Below, one piece after another: positions 40,500-50,400 of a stretch of 50,540 nt of DNA (position 1 is its first letter; each line of letters opens with the position of its first letter). The position numbers and the translations under genes were made by a program. Below the pieces are notes generated by a model that had not been told where the DNA came from, did no database searches, and worked only from the letters and a program-made list of their open reading frames with translations. The stretch lies in NCBI GenBank assembly GCA_013298525.1, contig JAAFHW010000002.1:44148-94687 (forward strand), given 5' to 3'. Source of the DNA: Flavobacteriia bacterium. GTDB lineage: Bacteria; Bacteroidota; Bacteroidia; Flavobacteriales; Flavobacteriaceae.

Positions 40500-42632
40500 T
40501 TATTTATTATTCTCAATAATATAATTCAAAACTTTAGTCATCAAATGTACTCTGTCTTTTCCAATGACATTGTGTTTGTGCATTGGATAAGGGAAATAAT
40601 CTACTTGTTTTCCTGCTTCCACAAATTTCTTTACTAATGATAAATTGTGTTGTTCTACAACTACATCATCATTAGTTCCATGAATTAAAAGTAGTTTTCC
40701 TTTCAAATCTTTAACATAAGTAAGCAAACTTGCTTCTTCAAAACCTTTAGCATTTTCTGTTGGTGTATCCATGTAGCGTTCACCATACATTACTTCATAC
40801 CATTTCCAATCTACAACTGGTCCACCAGCAACTCCAACTTTGAAAGCGTCTGGTTTTCTAAGCATTAACGAATTGGTCATAAATCCACCATAACTCCAAC
40901 CGTGAACCGCTAAACGATTTCCGTCAACATAAGGTAGTGATTTTAAGTATTCTACACCTTTTATTTGATCTTCAATTTCGTTAGTTCCGCATTTTCCATG
41001 AATCACACTTTCAAAAGCAAATCCGCGATTGTCAGAACCACGATTGTCTACTGTAAATACTAAATAACCTTGTTCTGCCATCCAATACATCCATAAATTC
41101 GCACCATCTAAATAAGAATTCGTAATCATTTGCGCATGTGGTCCACCATAAACATAAACCATTACTGGATATTTTTTTGAAGCATCAAAATTACTTGGTT
41201 TGATTAGTCTTGTATATAAATCAGTAGTTCCGTCAGCAGCTTTTATCGTTTTGATTTCAGCCGTTCCCATTTCGTAACCTTCGTATTTATTTTTGCTTTC
41301 TAAAAGAGTAATTGCTTTACCTTTTTTGTCGTAAAGTAACGATTTTGAAGGTGTTGAATGATTAGAAAATTCGTCAAAAATCCAATTGTAATCAGATGAA
41401 ATTGAAACATTATGAACGCCTTCATCTTTAGTAATTAAGGTTTGTTTTCCTTTCAAATCAACTTTATAAACCAACATATTAGTCGGATTTGGACCTGTTG
41501 CTTTAAAGTAAATTTCAGTTCCTGCTGGATTTGCTCCTAAAATATCTCTTGTTACAAATTTGTTACTAGTCAATTGTTTAATCAATTTTCCATCGATTGT
41601 ATAATAGTATAAATTTTGAAAACCATCTTTTTCGCTATGCCAAACAAAATTTTTTGATTTCTCACTTGGAAAAAAGGCATCGTGTTCTGGTTCAACCCAT
41701 TTATCACTAATTTCGTTTAAAAGTGTTTTAACAAACATTCCTGAATTTGCATCATATAAATTCAAACACATATCATTTTGACCACGATTTAATTCAGCAA
41801 TTAAGATGAATTTTTCGTCTGGAGTCCAAGAAAGATTGGTTAAGTAATCGTCTGCATTATTTCTAGGTTTGATGAAAACAGTTTTTCCTGTTGAAAGATT
41901 ATAAATTCCAACTCTAGGTTTTTCCGATTTTTGACCAATCATTGGATATTTTATCGAAACCAATTTTCCTGGAGTTTCGTTGATGTCTAATAAAGGATAT
42001 TCTGCAACATCGGTTTCATCTTTTTGATAAAAAGCTAAATAAGATGATTTTGGTGACCAAAAAATACCACCTGAAATTCCAAATTCACTTCTAGAAATAG
42101 TTTGTCCTGAAACAATATTTTTGTCAGCATTATTAGTGACAGCAACTTTTTCTTTGTTTTTATTTATAAGAAATAAATTGTTTGCTTCGGTGAAAGCTAG
42201 ATTTTGTTTCGATTTATCAAAGGTTTGATTTTCGGCATTTTCAGGAGTTTGTAAAATTTCTTTTCCTGATTTAGAAGTTAAGGAATAAGTAAAATATTTT
42301 CCATTTTCTGAAACTAAAATAGTGTTAACATCCATCCATTCTACTCCAAAGAAGTTTTTTAATTTAGCTCCTAGTGCGTTGTTGATGTCTGTTAAAGTTA
42401 CCAATTCAGCTGCTTTAGAATCGGTTGTAGTTGCCGTCATCATTTTGGTCCAAACATCGGTGTAATAAACATATTTATTAGTGTTTGGAATCCATTGAAA
42501 ACCTGTCATTTTATCGGCTCCAAATTTTCTTCCTTGTTGCAAAACGCCGTCTTCTAATGTAATTTTCTTCAATTGCGCTTGAGAAACAATAGCAATAAAT
42601 AAACTGAAGAATAGTATAATTTTTTTGTTCAT
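40500..42632 (-). CDS. S9 family dipeptidyl-peptidase IV-like serine protease
   Basis: 710-aa exported peptidase. A signal peptide (cleavage near VSQAQLKK, residue 20) precedes a DPP-IV-type beta-propeller (residues 30-440) and an alpha/beta-hydrolase domain (residues 460-710). The nucleophile is Ser580 in GWSYGGFMTN, the Asp is in LIHGTNDDV (about 655), and the His is in PMHKHNV (about 687). YVYGGPHAQM forms the oxyanion-hole loop. It likely removes X-Pro or similar dipeptides from peptides in the periplasm or at the outer membrane. The gene is a single unit. Confidence 0.9.
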   Translation of the reverse strand: MNKKIILFFSLFIAIVSQAQLKKITLEDGVLQQGRKFGADKMTGFQWIPNTNKYVYYTDVWTKMMTATTTDSKAAELVTLTDINNALGAKLKNFFGVEWMDVNTILVSENGKYFTYSLTSKSGKEILQTPENAENQTFDKSKQNLAFTEANNLFLINKNKEKVAVTNNADKNIVSGQTISRSEFGISGGIFWSPKSSYLAFYQKDETDVAEYPLLDINETPGKLVSIKYPMIGQKSEKPRVGIYNLSTGKTVFIKPRNNADDYLTNLSWTPDEKFILIAELNRGQNDMCLNLYDANSGMFVKTLLNEISDKWVEPEHDAFFPSEKSKNFVWHSEKDGFQNLYYYTIDGKLIKQLTSNKFVTRDILGANPAGTEIYFKATGPNPTNMLVYKVDLKGKQTLITKDEGVHNVSISSDYNWIFDEFSNHSTPSKSLLYDKKGKAITLLESKNKYEGYEMGTAEIKTIKAADGTTDLYTRLIKPSNFDASKKYPVMVYVYGGPHAQMITNSYLDGANLWMYWMAEQGYLVFTVDNRGSDNRGFAFESVIHGKCGTNEIEDQIKGVEYLKSLPYVDGNRLAVHGWSYGGFMTNSLMLRKPDAFKVGVAGGPVVDWKWYEVMYGERYMDTPTENAKGFEEASLLTYVKDLKGKLLLIHGTNDDVVVEQHNLSLVKKFVEAGKQVDYFPYPMHKHNVIGKDRVHLMTKVLNYIIENNK

Positions 42633-42662
42633 AATGTAATTTGTTTGTTGTGGTAAAGGTAT

Positions 42663-42704
42663 AAAAAAAGGATAATGATAGTTAGACTAAAATCATTATC
42701 CTTT
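42663..42704 (-). terminator. terminator of the U32 peptidase gene
   Basis: AAAGGATAATGAT (42667-42679) and ATCATTATCCTTT (42692-42704) form a perfect 13-bp stem. On the minus strand it is followed by a T run (A run at 42663-42669), 12 nt past the stop at 42716. Confidence 0.8.
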
Positions 42705-42715
42705 GTTACAATTTG

Positions 42716-44578
42716 TTAATCTTCTTCGATTTCAAACTCAGCATCTTTTTCCCAAATTTCCATTTCGCAAGGTTTGCAGTTGAATTTCAGTTTGTATTCT
42801 AGCTCACCTTGTTTCAATACTAATGGTTCTTTTAGTTTACCATCCATAGTGTCTTTATGATATTTAGGACATTTTTCTAATTCGTATTTAATACAATATT
42901 TAGTTGTCATAACACGAGATTTTCCTGGATCCCATTGTAATTCGAAGGCTTGTTCTATCTCGGTTACACCATGTCTTTCGTAGAATTTTCGAGCCGTTTT
43001 GTTGGCAACATTGTACATAAAATCCAATTTACTTTCCGGATAAGGATGTGATGTTTTAACCATTTGATGTTCTTCACGAACGTAATTTGCCAAACGAATT
43101 TCAGTCAATTGCTCATAAACTGTTCTACGCATTTCATTGATTTTAGAAATAGGTAAAAACCAATTTTGAGAGAATTCAATTGTAATTTCATCAGCATTAT
43201 AAGGTGTAAAACCTGTTTTTGCTAAATTTATTTTGAAATTTTCCTCAATCGATTCGTTGTTTTTGGTTTGTTCTTTCGGATGAACTAAAGTTACAACGCT
43301 AACATTTCCGTCTTCATCGGTAGCTTTTAATTCAAAACCATTTTCATTTTCAGATAGAAGTAAAGTAGTGCTAATTTTCCGAACAGCACTGTCTTCACGC
43401 TCTACAATTTTGATAAAAGCAGCATCGTTATTTCTGTAAATGAAAGTTCCGTCTTTGATTTCTTTAAGAACATTTGGAAAAACAAAACCATTTTCAGCAC
43501 GGTTTACATAAATTCCGTCGGCTTCGCTATTTTCGTTTATAAAACACAATCCGTCACCATTATTAAGCAATTCGCCATTTTCAATTTGATACGAATTCCC
43601 AACCGTTTTAATTAGTTTTCCAATGTATTGACCTTTTGATTTTGGACTTTCCCATGAACCAATGGCTTGATGTCTTTCGTTTACAAAATAGTCAGTGTAA
43701 CCACGATTGAAACTTTTATCTAGAGAAGATTCAAAAGTATAAGTAGATTTTCCTGATGAAGCTTTAATATATCGGTCACTATTTTGTTCTAAAAAAGCAT
43801 CCAATTTTTGACGTAAATAGGATACATTATTTTTTACATAAACGATATCTTTCAAGCGGCCTTCAATCTTAAACGAACAAATTCCAGCTTCAATTAAATT
43901 TGGAATTTGATCTGAAACATCAAAATCTTTTATAGAAAGTAAGTGACTATTTTTGATTAAAGTATCGCCATTTCCATCAATTAAATTATAAGGTAATCTA
44001 CAGTTTTGTGCACATGAACCACGGTTGGCAGAACGTTCACCATTGGCAACACTCATATAACAGTTTCCACTAAACGATACACACAAAGCTCCGGTAACAA
44101 AAAATTCCAATTCAACATCGCTTGCTTCACTGATTTCTTTTATTTGATGCAAATTCAACTCACGCGCTAAAACTACACGTTTCATTCCGGCATCTTTTAG
44201 GAACTTTATTTTATCTGCGTCACGATTATTAGCTTGAGTACTTGCATGTAAAACTATTGGAGGCAAATCCATTTCCATAATTGCCATATCTTGAATGATT
44301 AAGGCATCAACACCTATGTCATATAATTTCCAAATTAATTGACGGCACGTTTCTAATTCATCATCATATAATATCGTATTGATAACTACAAAAACTTGTG
44401 CATTAAAAAGGTGAGCATATTTCACTAATTCAGCAACATCTTCGATAGAGTTGTGCGCATTGGAACGAGCTCCAAATTGTGGAGCGCCTATATAAACAGC
44501 ATCGGCACCAGCATTTATAGCAGCCATTCCGTGAATTAAATCTTTTGCAGGAGCAAGAATTTCTATTTTCTTCTTCAT
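42716..44578 (-). CDS. peptidase U32 family protein (RlhA/TrhP-like)
   Basis: 620-aa cytoplasmic protein. The U32 core starts with ILAPAKDLIHGMAAINAGAD and carries the family signature ELEFFVTGALCVSFSGNCYM followed by RGSCAQNCRLPYNL. The C-terminal 120 residues have further Cys pairs (KYCIKYELEKCP, KFNCKPCEMEIW). In E. coli the related YdcP (RlhA) and YegQ (TrhP) take part in hydroxylation of cytidine in 23S rRNA or of tRNA uridine-34 using prephenate, so an RNA-modification role is more likely than proteolysis. The Cys set could bind an iron-sulfur cluster. The length is close to that of YdcP. Single gene unit. Confidence 0.82.
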   Translation of the reverse strand: MKKKIEILAPAKDLIHGMAAINAGADAVYIGAPQFGARSNAHNSIEDVAELVKYAHLFNAQVFVVINTILYDDELETCRQLIWKLYDIGVDALIIQDMAIMEMDLPPIVLHASTQANNRDADKIKFLKDAGMKRVVLARELNLHQIKEISEASDVELEFFVTGALCVSFSGNCYMSVANGERSANRGSCAQNCRLPYNLIDGNGDTLIKNSHLLSIKDFDVSDQIPNLIEAGICSFKIEGRLKDIVYVKNNVSYLRQKLDAFLEQNSDRYIKASSGKSTYTFESSLDKSFNRGYTDYFVNERHQAIGSWESPKSKGQYIGKLIKTVGNSYQIENGELLNNGDGLCFINENSEADGIYVNRAENGFVFPNVLKEIKDGTFIYRNNDAAFIKIVEREDSAVRKISTTLLLSENENGFELKATDEDGNVSVVTLVHPKEQTKNNESIEENFKINLAKTGFTPYNADEITIEFSQNWFLPISKINEMRRTVYEQLTEIRLANYVREEHQMVKTSHPYPESKLDFMYNVANKTARKFYERHGVTEIEQAFELQWDPGKSRVMTTKYCIKYELEKCPKYHKDTMDGKLKEPLVLKQGELEYKLKFNCKPCEMEIWEKDAEFEIEED

Positions 44579-44689
44579 ATAATAAGTCCTTAAATAAAAG
44601 TGTGCAAAGGTCTTACATTTATCTGAGAAATCTAATGCTAAATTAAATTTTTATAAAACTATTGCTATGAACTATCTATGGATTAAAAT

Positions 44690-46042
44690 TTAATTAACTA
44701 CTAAAAATAAATTTGTTGAATTTCCATCTGCTGAACCTTTATTTGTGGTTTTAAATTGAGGTTCAATCCAATATTGTTCATCAATTACAAATTTGAAATA
44801 ACCTTTGTAACCTTTTACGCCAATTTTACTTTTGGGAATTGTAATTTGATAAGAATTATTAGCGGTTTTAGTGAGTTTGAATTCTGGATTTTTGAAATCC
44901 CACTTGTTGAAATCTCCAGCGACATTTATTGATTTAATAGTTTCAAGTTCTTCTTTTGTAAAAATTTTAGAACCATTATTTCCATTACCAACAATTTTAT
45001 TTGATAAATAGAAAATGAAAGTTACAGTTTCTTTATTTTGAGTAAATCCTTCAATAGATTTTTTATTGTTTGGTTTAAATCCAATTGATTTCAAATGTCT
45101 TTCATAGCCTGACTTTTTCAAAAAATCATTAACAACTGTGGCATTTTCGTAGTCTAATTCTATGATTTCTTTGATTGCTTGTTGTTTGTTTTTTGCATTA
45201 TTGTAATAATATTTGCAAATGGTATAACCAACAGCATAGCCCAAATCAGAACACGGTAAAAGTGGATTTCCACCTGTTCCAATCCAATTTGACTTTGCTT
45301 TTCCGTTCATTTCATTGTAAAAAACTGACCAAACTTCTAGTTCATTTTTTTGATAAAACGGAATATAATTTGTTGGATAACTTCCGCAGACTAATTCTGC
45401 AACGAAGTCGCATGCACCTTCAAGAATGGCATTTCCAAGTAAATTAGTTTTATTTTCGTTTTCTAATTTTTGTTGCGTGTGCACATATTCATGAATATTT
45501 AAACTTATCAATCTTGTATCATCAGATGCGTCAAAAATTTCTCGCAACCAATTGTCCTCAAAATCTGATGTACTAACTGATTTATCTCCAAGTGCAATTT
45601 CGGTACCAATTAAAACTTTGTCTTTTTGAGTTGTTCCACCTGAATTAATTCTACCGATTAGGAAATAGATTTTTGAATCTTTCAGATCAGGATAAACTTT
45701 TTTGAAGTTTAAAATTTGATTTTCAAGCTCTTGTTTTTTTAGTTTTAAAAGTGTCATTCTAGGACGAAGTGTTTCCCAATAGCTAGGCAATTTCTCAATT
45801 AAATCTACTAAAATTTCTGGTGAAGCATGACGTTCTTCAACAAATGCTTTTAAACCTTCGGAACCTTTATCAAAGTAAAGGCGTTTCATAATGTCTATTT
45901 TTTTCTCTTTATTAGTTTGTACTTTAACACTATCAAATGCAATCCAAAATCGGTCAACATCATCCATTACAATTTTTTGCGATTGACTAAATCCAAATGA
46001 AAAAGAAAAAGTAGAGACGATTAATAAAAAATATTTTCTCAT
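44690..46042 (-). CDS. secreted HExxH metallopeptidase with glycogen-binding-like C-terminal domain
   Basis: 450-aa exported protein with a signal peptide (cleavage near FGFSQSQ). The zinc motif is NIHEYVHTQQ (H184, E185, H188), and the likely third ligand is Glu208 in ILEGACDFVAEL. This gluzincin-like arrangement resembles the DUF2268 predicted Zn-protease group. Residues 130-300 make the catalytic domain. Residues 370-450 (SINVAGDFNKWDF, LTKTANNSYQITIP, YKGYFKFVIDEQYWIEP) look like an AMPK/CBM48-type early-set domain, which binds glycogen or starch in other proteins. A protease-plus-carbohydrate-binding fusion is unusual. The substrate is unknown. Confidence 0.75.
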   Translation of the reverse strand: MRKYFLLIVSTFSFSFGFSQSQKIVMDDVDRFWIAFDSVKVQTNKEKKIDIMKRLYFDKGSEGLKAFVEERHASPEILVDLIEKLPSYWETLRPRMTLLKLKKQELENQILNFKKVYPDLKDSKIYFLIGRINSGGTTQKDKVLIGTEIALGDKSVSTSDFEDNWLREIFDASDDTRLISLNIHEYVHTQQKLENENKTNLLGNAILEGACDFVAELVCGSYPTNYIPFYQKNELEVWSVFYNEMNGKAKSNWIGTGGNPLLPCSDLGYAVGYTICKYYYNNAKNKQQAIKEIIELDYENATVVNDFLKKSGYERHLKSIGFKPNNKKSIEGFTQNKETVTFIFYLSNKIVGNGNNGSKIFTKEELETIKSINVAGDFNKWDFKNPEFKLTKTANNSYQITIPKSKIGVKGYKGYFKFVIDEQYWIEPQFKTTNKGSADGNSTNLFLVVN

Positions 46043-46078
46043 GATTAGTTGTATTTATTTGATAGACATTTTTTTCTA

Positions 46079-46537
46079 CTATTTGTTACATATATCATTT
46101 ACAATTTTCAAATGATGGTTGGTGTACAAATTTAAAAACCATTCTGTTGATTTTTTATTCAAATTCCCAAAAAATGGATGTGGAAAATAGGCGTTTTTAT
46201 CAAACGAATCCCATTCTTGAAGTGCTAATTTTACTTTTTGCAAACTTAACAATAGTGACTCTTCGGAAATATTTTCGTCAGGTAGAACTACTTTTGGAGC
46301 TTTGGCTTTTCCTCTTGGAATAAAACCCAAAATCGAAATAAACAATTTACTTTTATTGAATTTCCATCTATACTCTTGAGGATTGGAGTTTTTAACAACT
46401 GAGGTAATTTGATAAATAGTTTTCAAACTATGCTCAATTTGCCAACCAACAGTTGAATTAGAAACAGATGAATTTGTCTTTTCGTGAAAAGGTATTTTAG
46501 ATTCTAGTTGGGAAATGAGATTTTGTAAGTTTTGCAT
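46079..46537 (-). CDS. DUF1569 (DinB-like) protein
   Basis: 152-aa cytoplasmic protein predicted to be a four-helix bundle. GWQIEHSLKTIYQITSVVK and the loop FIPRGKAKAPKVVLPDEN, followed by LYTNHHLKIVNDIC, match the DUF1569 pattern. His residues at HSL and NHHLK sit where DinB-superfamily proteins bind metal. These proteins are often thiol transferases or unknown. The ATG directly abuts the stop of the upstream beta-lactamase gene (no base between), so it is the second gene of that operon. A link to the beta-lactamase is only positional. Confidence 0.75.
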   Translation of the reverse strand: MQNLQNLISQLESKIPFHEKTNSSVSNSTVGWQIEHSLKTIYQITSVVKNSNPQEYRWKFNKSKLFISILGFIPRGKAKAPKVVLPDENISEESLLLSLQKVKLALQEWDSFDKNAYFPHPFFGNLNKKSTEWFLNLYTNHHLKIVNDICNK

Positions 46538-47359
46538 TTAATTTAGAATATTTAATTTTTTAAAAGCTTCTTTAGTTGCGTTTAATCTTATTGCTGGAAA
46601 TTCATCCATATTCGTTTCTTCTTTTTCAATATTGGTTGCAAAAAAATATACTGAATTATTTTTTTCTAAATATCCTACTAACCAACCATTATTAATTTCA
46701 TTTCTCATTCCCCAACCTGATTTGCCACTTAATGTGTATGCAGATGTTTCTTCGATTTTCATAATGTCTTTCATAATATTTTCTGTTCTTTTGGATATAG
46801 GGAGTTCTGAAAAATATAATCGTTTTAAAAAATCAATTTGTTGCATTTGTGAAATTTTTGATTGTCCTGCTAACCAAAAATTATCTATTGTTAGTGTGTC
46901 GAAAACCATTCCTTTATAGTTTAGTTTCTTCAAATACGATTTCATTCTTTTTACACCAACTTTTCTTGCAATCTCTTGGTAACAAGGAACACAAGAGACT
47001 TGAAAAGCTTTCTTTAGGGTTAAATCTTGTTCCCATTTTTTGAATCTTCTTTTTTCTCCATTCCATTTAAAAATAGTGGAGTCGCTTTTAATAACTCCTG
47101 TTTCTAAAGCAATTATTGAATTTGGTATTTTAAACGTTGAAGCAGGAATAACTCCCATTTTTGCCCAAGAAAAATTATTAGAATAATAGATGTCATTTTT
47201 CAAATCGTAAATTAATACAGAACCTTTTGCATTCAAACTATCTAAAATTTTATCAAATTCAGGTTTAATGATTTCGCTAGATTTAGTATCTTTTTTTTGA
47301 CAAGAAGCATTTATAAACAATAAAAAGAGTAAGCAAAATGTAAATATTTGTTTTTTCAT
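46538..47359 (-). CDS. class D beta-lactamase (OXA-like) with altered YGN motif
   Basis: 273-aa exported serine beta-lactamase. The signal sequence ends near INASCQ (Cys20), with only a weak lipobox. Active-site blocks are PASTFKIPNS (Ser74, Lys77), QVSCVPCYQE (Ser122-Cys-Val124), FWLAGQS (Trp162) and SGKSGWG (Lys213-Ser-Gly), followed by GWLVGY. The class D YGN motif appears as Tyr148-Lys-Gly (LNYKGMVFD), a substitution in an otherwise intact enzyme. STFK and KSG make hydrolysis of penicillins plausible. The spectrum cannot be predicted. Gene composition matches the genome, so it is probably intrinsic rather than recently acquired. No regulator (such as BlaR) is nearby. Confidence 0.86.
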   Translation of the reverse strand: MKKQIFTFCLLFLLFINASCQKKDTKSSEIIKPEFDKILDSLNAKGSVLIYDLKNDIYYSNNFSWAKMGVIPASTFKIPNSIIALETGVIKSDSTIFKWNGEKRRFKKWEQDLTLKKAFQVSCVPCYQEIARKVGVKRMKSYLKKLNYKGMVFDTLTIDNFWLAGQSKISQMQQIDFLKRLYFSELPISKRTENIMKDIMKIEETSAYTLSGKSGWGMRNEINNGWLVGYLEKNNSVYFFATNIEKEETNMDEFPAIRLNATKEAFKKLNILN

Positions 47360-47375
47360 TTTTTTCTTTCTTATT

Positions 47376-47410
47376 TAAAAAAATCCCAAAAACCGTATGG
47401 AATTTGGGAT
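47376..47410 (-). terminator. terminator of the ELWxxDGT-repeat gene
   Basis: ATCCCAAA (47383-47390) and TTTGGGAT (47403-47410) form a stem with a 12-nt loop. On the minus strand a T run follows (A run at 47377-47383). The stem sequence resembles the one at 40438-40478. Confidence 0.65.
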
Positions 47411-47448
47411 AAAGCTTAATAAAGTTATTAATTTTATTAGATAAATTA

Positions 47449-50400
47449 TTAGTTTACAATAATTTTTTGGAATGAATACTTTCCATCTGTTTTTATTTTT
47501 ATTATGTAAACACCTTTTTCTAAATTTGATAAATCGATAGTTTTATTATCAGATGTAGATTTATTGAAATTTACTTTTTCCCCAATAATATTATATATTT
47601 CTATATTTTCAATTACTTTACCTTCATTAGTTATTATGTTAATTATGTTTGATGTTGGATTAGGATAAATTTTAATTTTTAAGTTATCATTAAATTCATT
47701 ATAGTTTGAATTCAATAAGTTTGTAATATTAGAATAATATAATTCTGTTCCATTTAGAAATGAATATCCTGCAAACATTAAATTGTTATTAAATGGAAAC
47801 AATTCAACAGCACCTTCAGAAGTGCTAAAATTATCACTATTTGTTACGTTAATCATATTAAAATCTGGGAGTAGTAAATTATCATTTATATGCCAAATTT
47901 TATTACTATAATTTTGTTTGAGAAAGAATAAATTATTTTGTATGCAAGTGCAATCTAAATATACGTCTAGAGGATTATTTATTCCTGTTTCGTTTATCAA
48001 ATTTGTTCCGCTATTTGTCCCATTTGTTCTCCATAATTCAGTTCCTGAATTATCACTTTGAAAACCAATGGTGAAATAGACAAAATTTCCACATGGTTTT
48101 AAGTAATTAAAAGTTTTATTTGAAGGTACTCCATCTTTTAATAATATTGTTCCTGTAGTTGTTCCGTTGGTTTTGTATAATGAATAACCATTTAAATTTA
48201 TTGATGTAAAATATAATTCATTATTGAAAATAATATTTTTTTTAAACTGCTGAACACTTGTGTTTGGTGTAAAATACAACTGTGTTGTATTTGCCTGTGT
48301 CCCATCAGTCACCCAGAGAGTATTATTTCCAAAACTTGAGTTAGTTGTATTTGTTTTGAAAAATATTTTTTCATTATTTGAATTTATTATTTTTCTATCA
48401 TTATCGTACCCTCCACTTGATGGAATTGTTATTATTTTTATGGTACCTGCATTAGTACCATCAGTTCTCCAAATAGCTCTGTTAATACCATCGTAAGCAA
48501 AAAAGTATAGATATCCATTCAATACAGCGTAACATTTTTCGTTTAATATGTTGTTTGTTTCTAAATAAACATTAGATATACCATCAAAAGCACTTCCAAT
48601 ACCAGGATTAATATCTTTTAAAATATATGTTCCTGATTCTGTACCATCACTTCTCCATAGTTCTTCACCATGTATTTGGTCATTTGCTTTGAAGTAAATT
48701 ACATTGTTAAATGACATAAATAAGGTAGACTCAACTAAACTACTCGCGGTCCCGATTGAAATATCTTTTACCATTTGAGTATTAATTTCAGTTCCATCTG
48801 TTTTATATAGCTCATAACCATTTAGTCCATTGTTAGCTCTAAAATAAACTAGATTTCCAGCTTTAGTAAAAATATCTAATTTAGTGTTGGTATCAGAATT
48901 AAAAAATGAATTTAAATTACCTACATTTATGTCTTTTAATATTTTTGAACCATTTATAGTTCCATCACTAACAAAAGGTTCAGTTCCATGCGAACCATCA
49001 TTTCCCAAAAATATTAGTTTTCCATTTAACTCTTCAGAGTCACTTCTATTCACATAGCAACTAAATTTATGATTTATATCGAGAGCAATATTTGTATTAA
49101 TTGTTGTTCCATCTGTTTTCCACAACTCTCTTCCGTTTGAGCTATTACTGCCGCCTTGAAAGTATAATAGCCCATTCAGAATTACAAAATTAACCTCCAT
49201 ACTAGATGATGATATATCTAAGTTAACATTTTTTAACTCAAATGTACCACCTTGTGTACCATCACTTCTCCATAAAGTATTAAAAGTATTGAGATCACCT
49301 TGAGCAGAAAAAATAATGAAATTTGATGTTGAAGTAAGTTCAGTTATATTACTTGAATTGTTTCCAAGTTTTATGTCTTTTAAAATTTGAGTACCTAAAG
49401 TAGTTCCATTTGTTACCCACAATTCTTCACCATTAACGTTATCATCTGCACTAAAGAAGATTGAATTATTGAAATTAATGAACTTTGTATTGTTTATTCC
49501 ATTATACTGAGGATTTATATCTTTTAATATGTTAGTTCCAATTGATGTTCCATCAGATACCCATAATTCATATCCTGTTGAGGGTGTGTAAGCTTTAAAA
49601 ACAAAATAATTAGTTGTACTAGCTCCTGATATATTAGTATTGTAAAAACTAACACCAGGAATAATATCCTTTAAAAGAATTGTTCCATTTGATGTTCCAT
49701 CACTTTTCCATAACTCATATCCATTTACTCCGTTATTTGCAAAAAAATAGAAGTTATTATCAAATGTAATAAAGTTATTTCCGTTTATTACACCATTACC
49801 ATTTGGGTTTATGTCTTTAAAAAGGTTTGTACCTGCTATTGTTCCATCGCTTTTCCACAATTCATAACCATTAATGCCATTGTCTGCAACAAAATATAAA
49901 TTATTGTTGAAAATAAAAAAATCTTCTGGAGTACTGCTAGAATTTGTATTAATGTTTTTAAGTAAATTAGTACCGTTTAATGTTCCGTCACTAACCCAAA
50001 CTTCATTATCATTATTTTCAAAAGCAGAAAAATATAATTTTCCATCATAAACAATAAAATCTGTTAAACTATCTCCATTTGGGTTTATGTTTTTAATCAT
50101 ATATGTACCTATTTCAGTTCCATCACTTCTCCATAATTCATTACCATTTACTCCATCATTGGCTATAAAGTACAAAATATGGTCAATTATTTCAAATTTT
50201 GAATTGTCAATTCCATATTGAGTGCCTGGATAAATATCTTTTACTAAATTTGAAGTATTATTTATAGTATTAAATAACCATAATTCTCTACCATGTACAC
50301 CATCATCAGCTGAAAAAAATATCTGATTTAAATCTGAGGTCAAATATTTTGGATTACTATCTCCTATAAAATTTAATTGAATTAATGATGCGTCTATTGT

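Noticed and set aside
45175..45447. Plus-strand open frame inside the metallopeptidase gene
   Set aside because: Antisense to the conserved HExxH domain, with no promoter and implausible composition.
46538..47359. Recently acquired resistance gene on a mobile element
   Set aside because: No integron, transposase or inverted repeats nearby, and composition matches the neighbours.
47500..50400. Regularly spaced repeats as a CRISPR or non-coding array
   Set aside because: The repeats lie in one long open frame and encode ELWxxDGT protein units.
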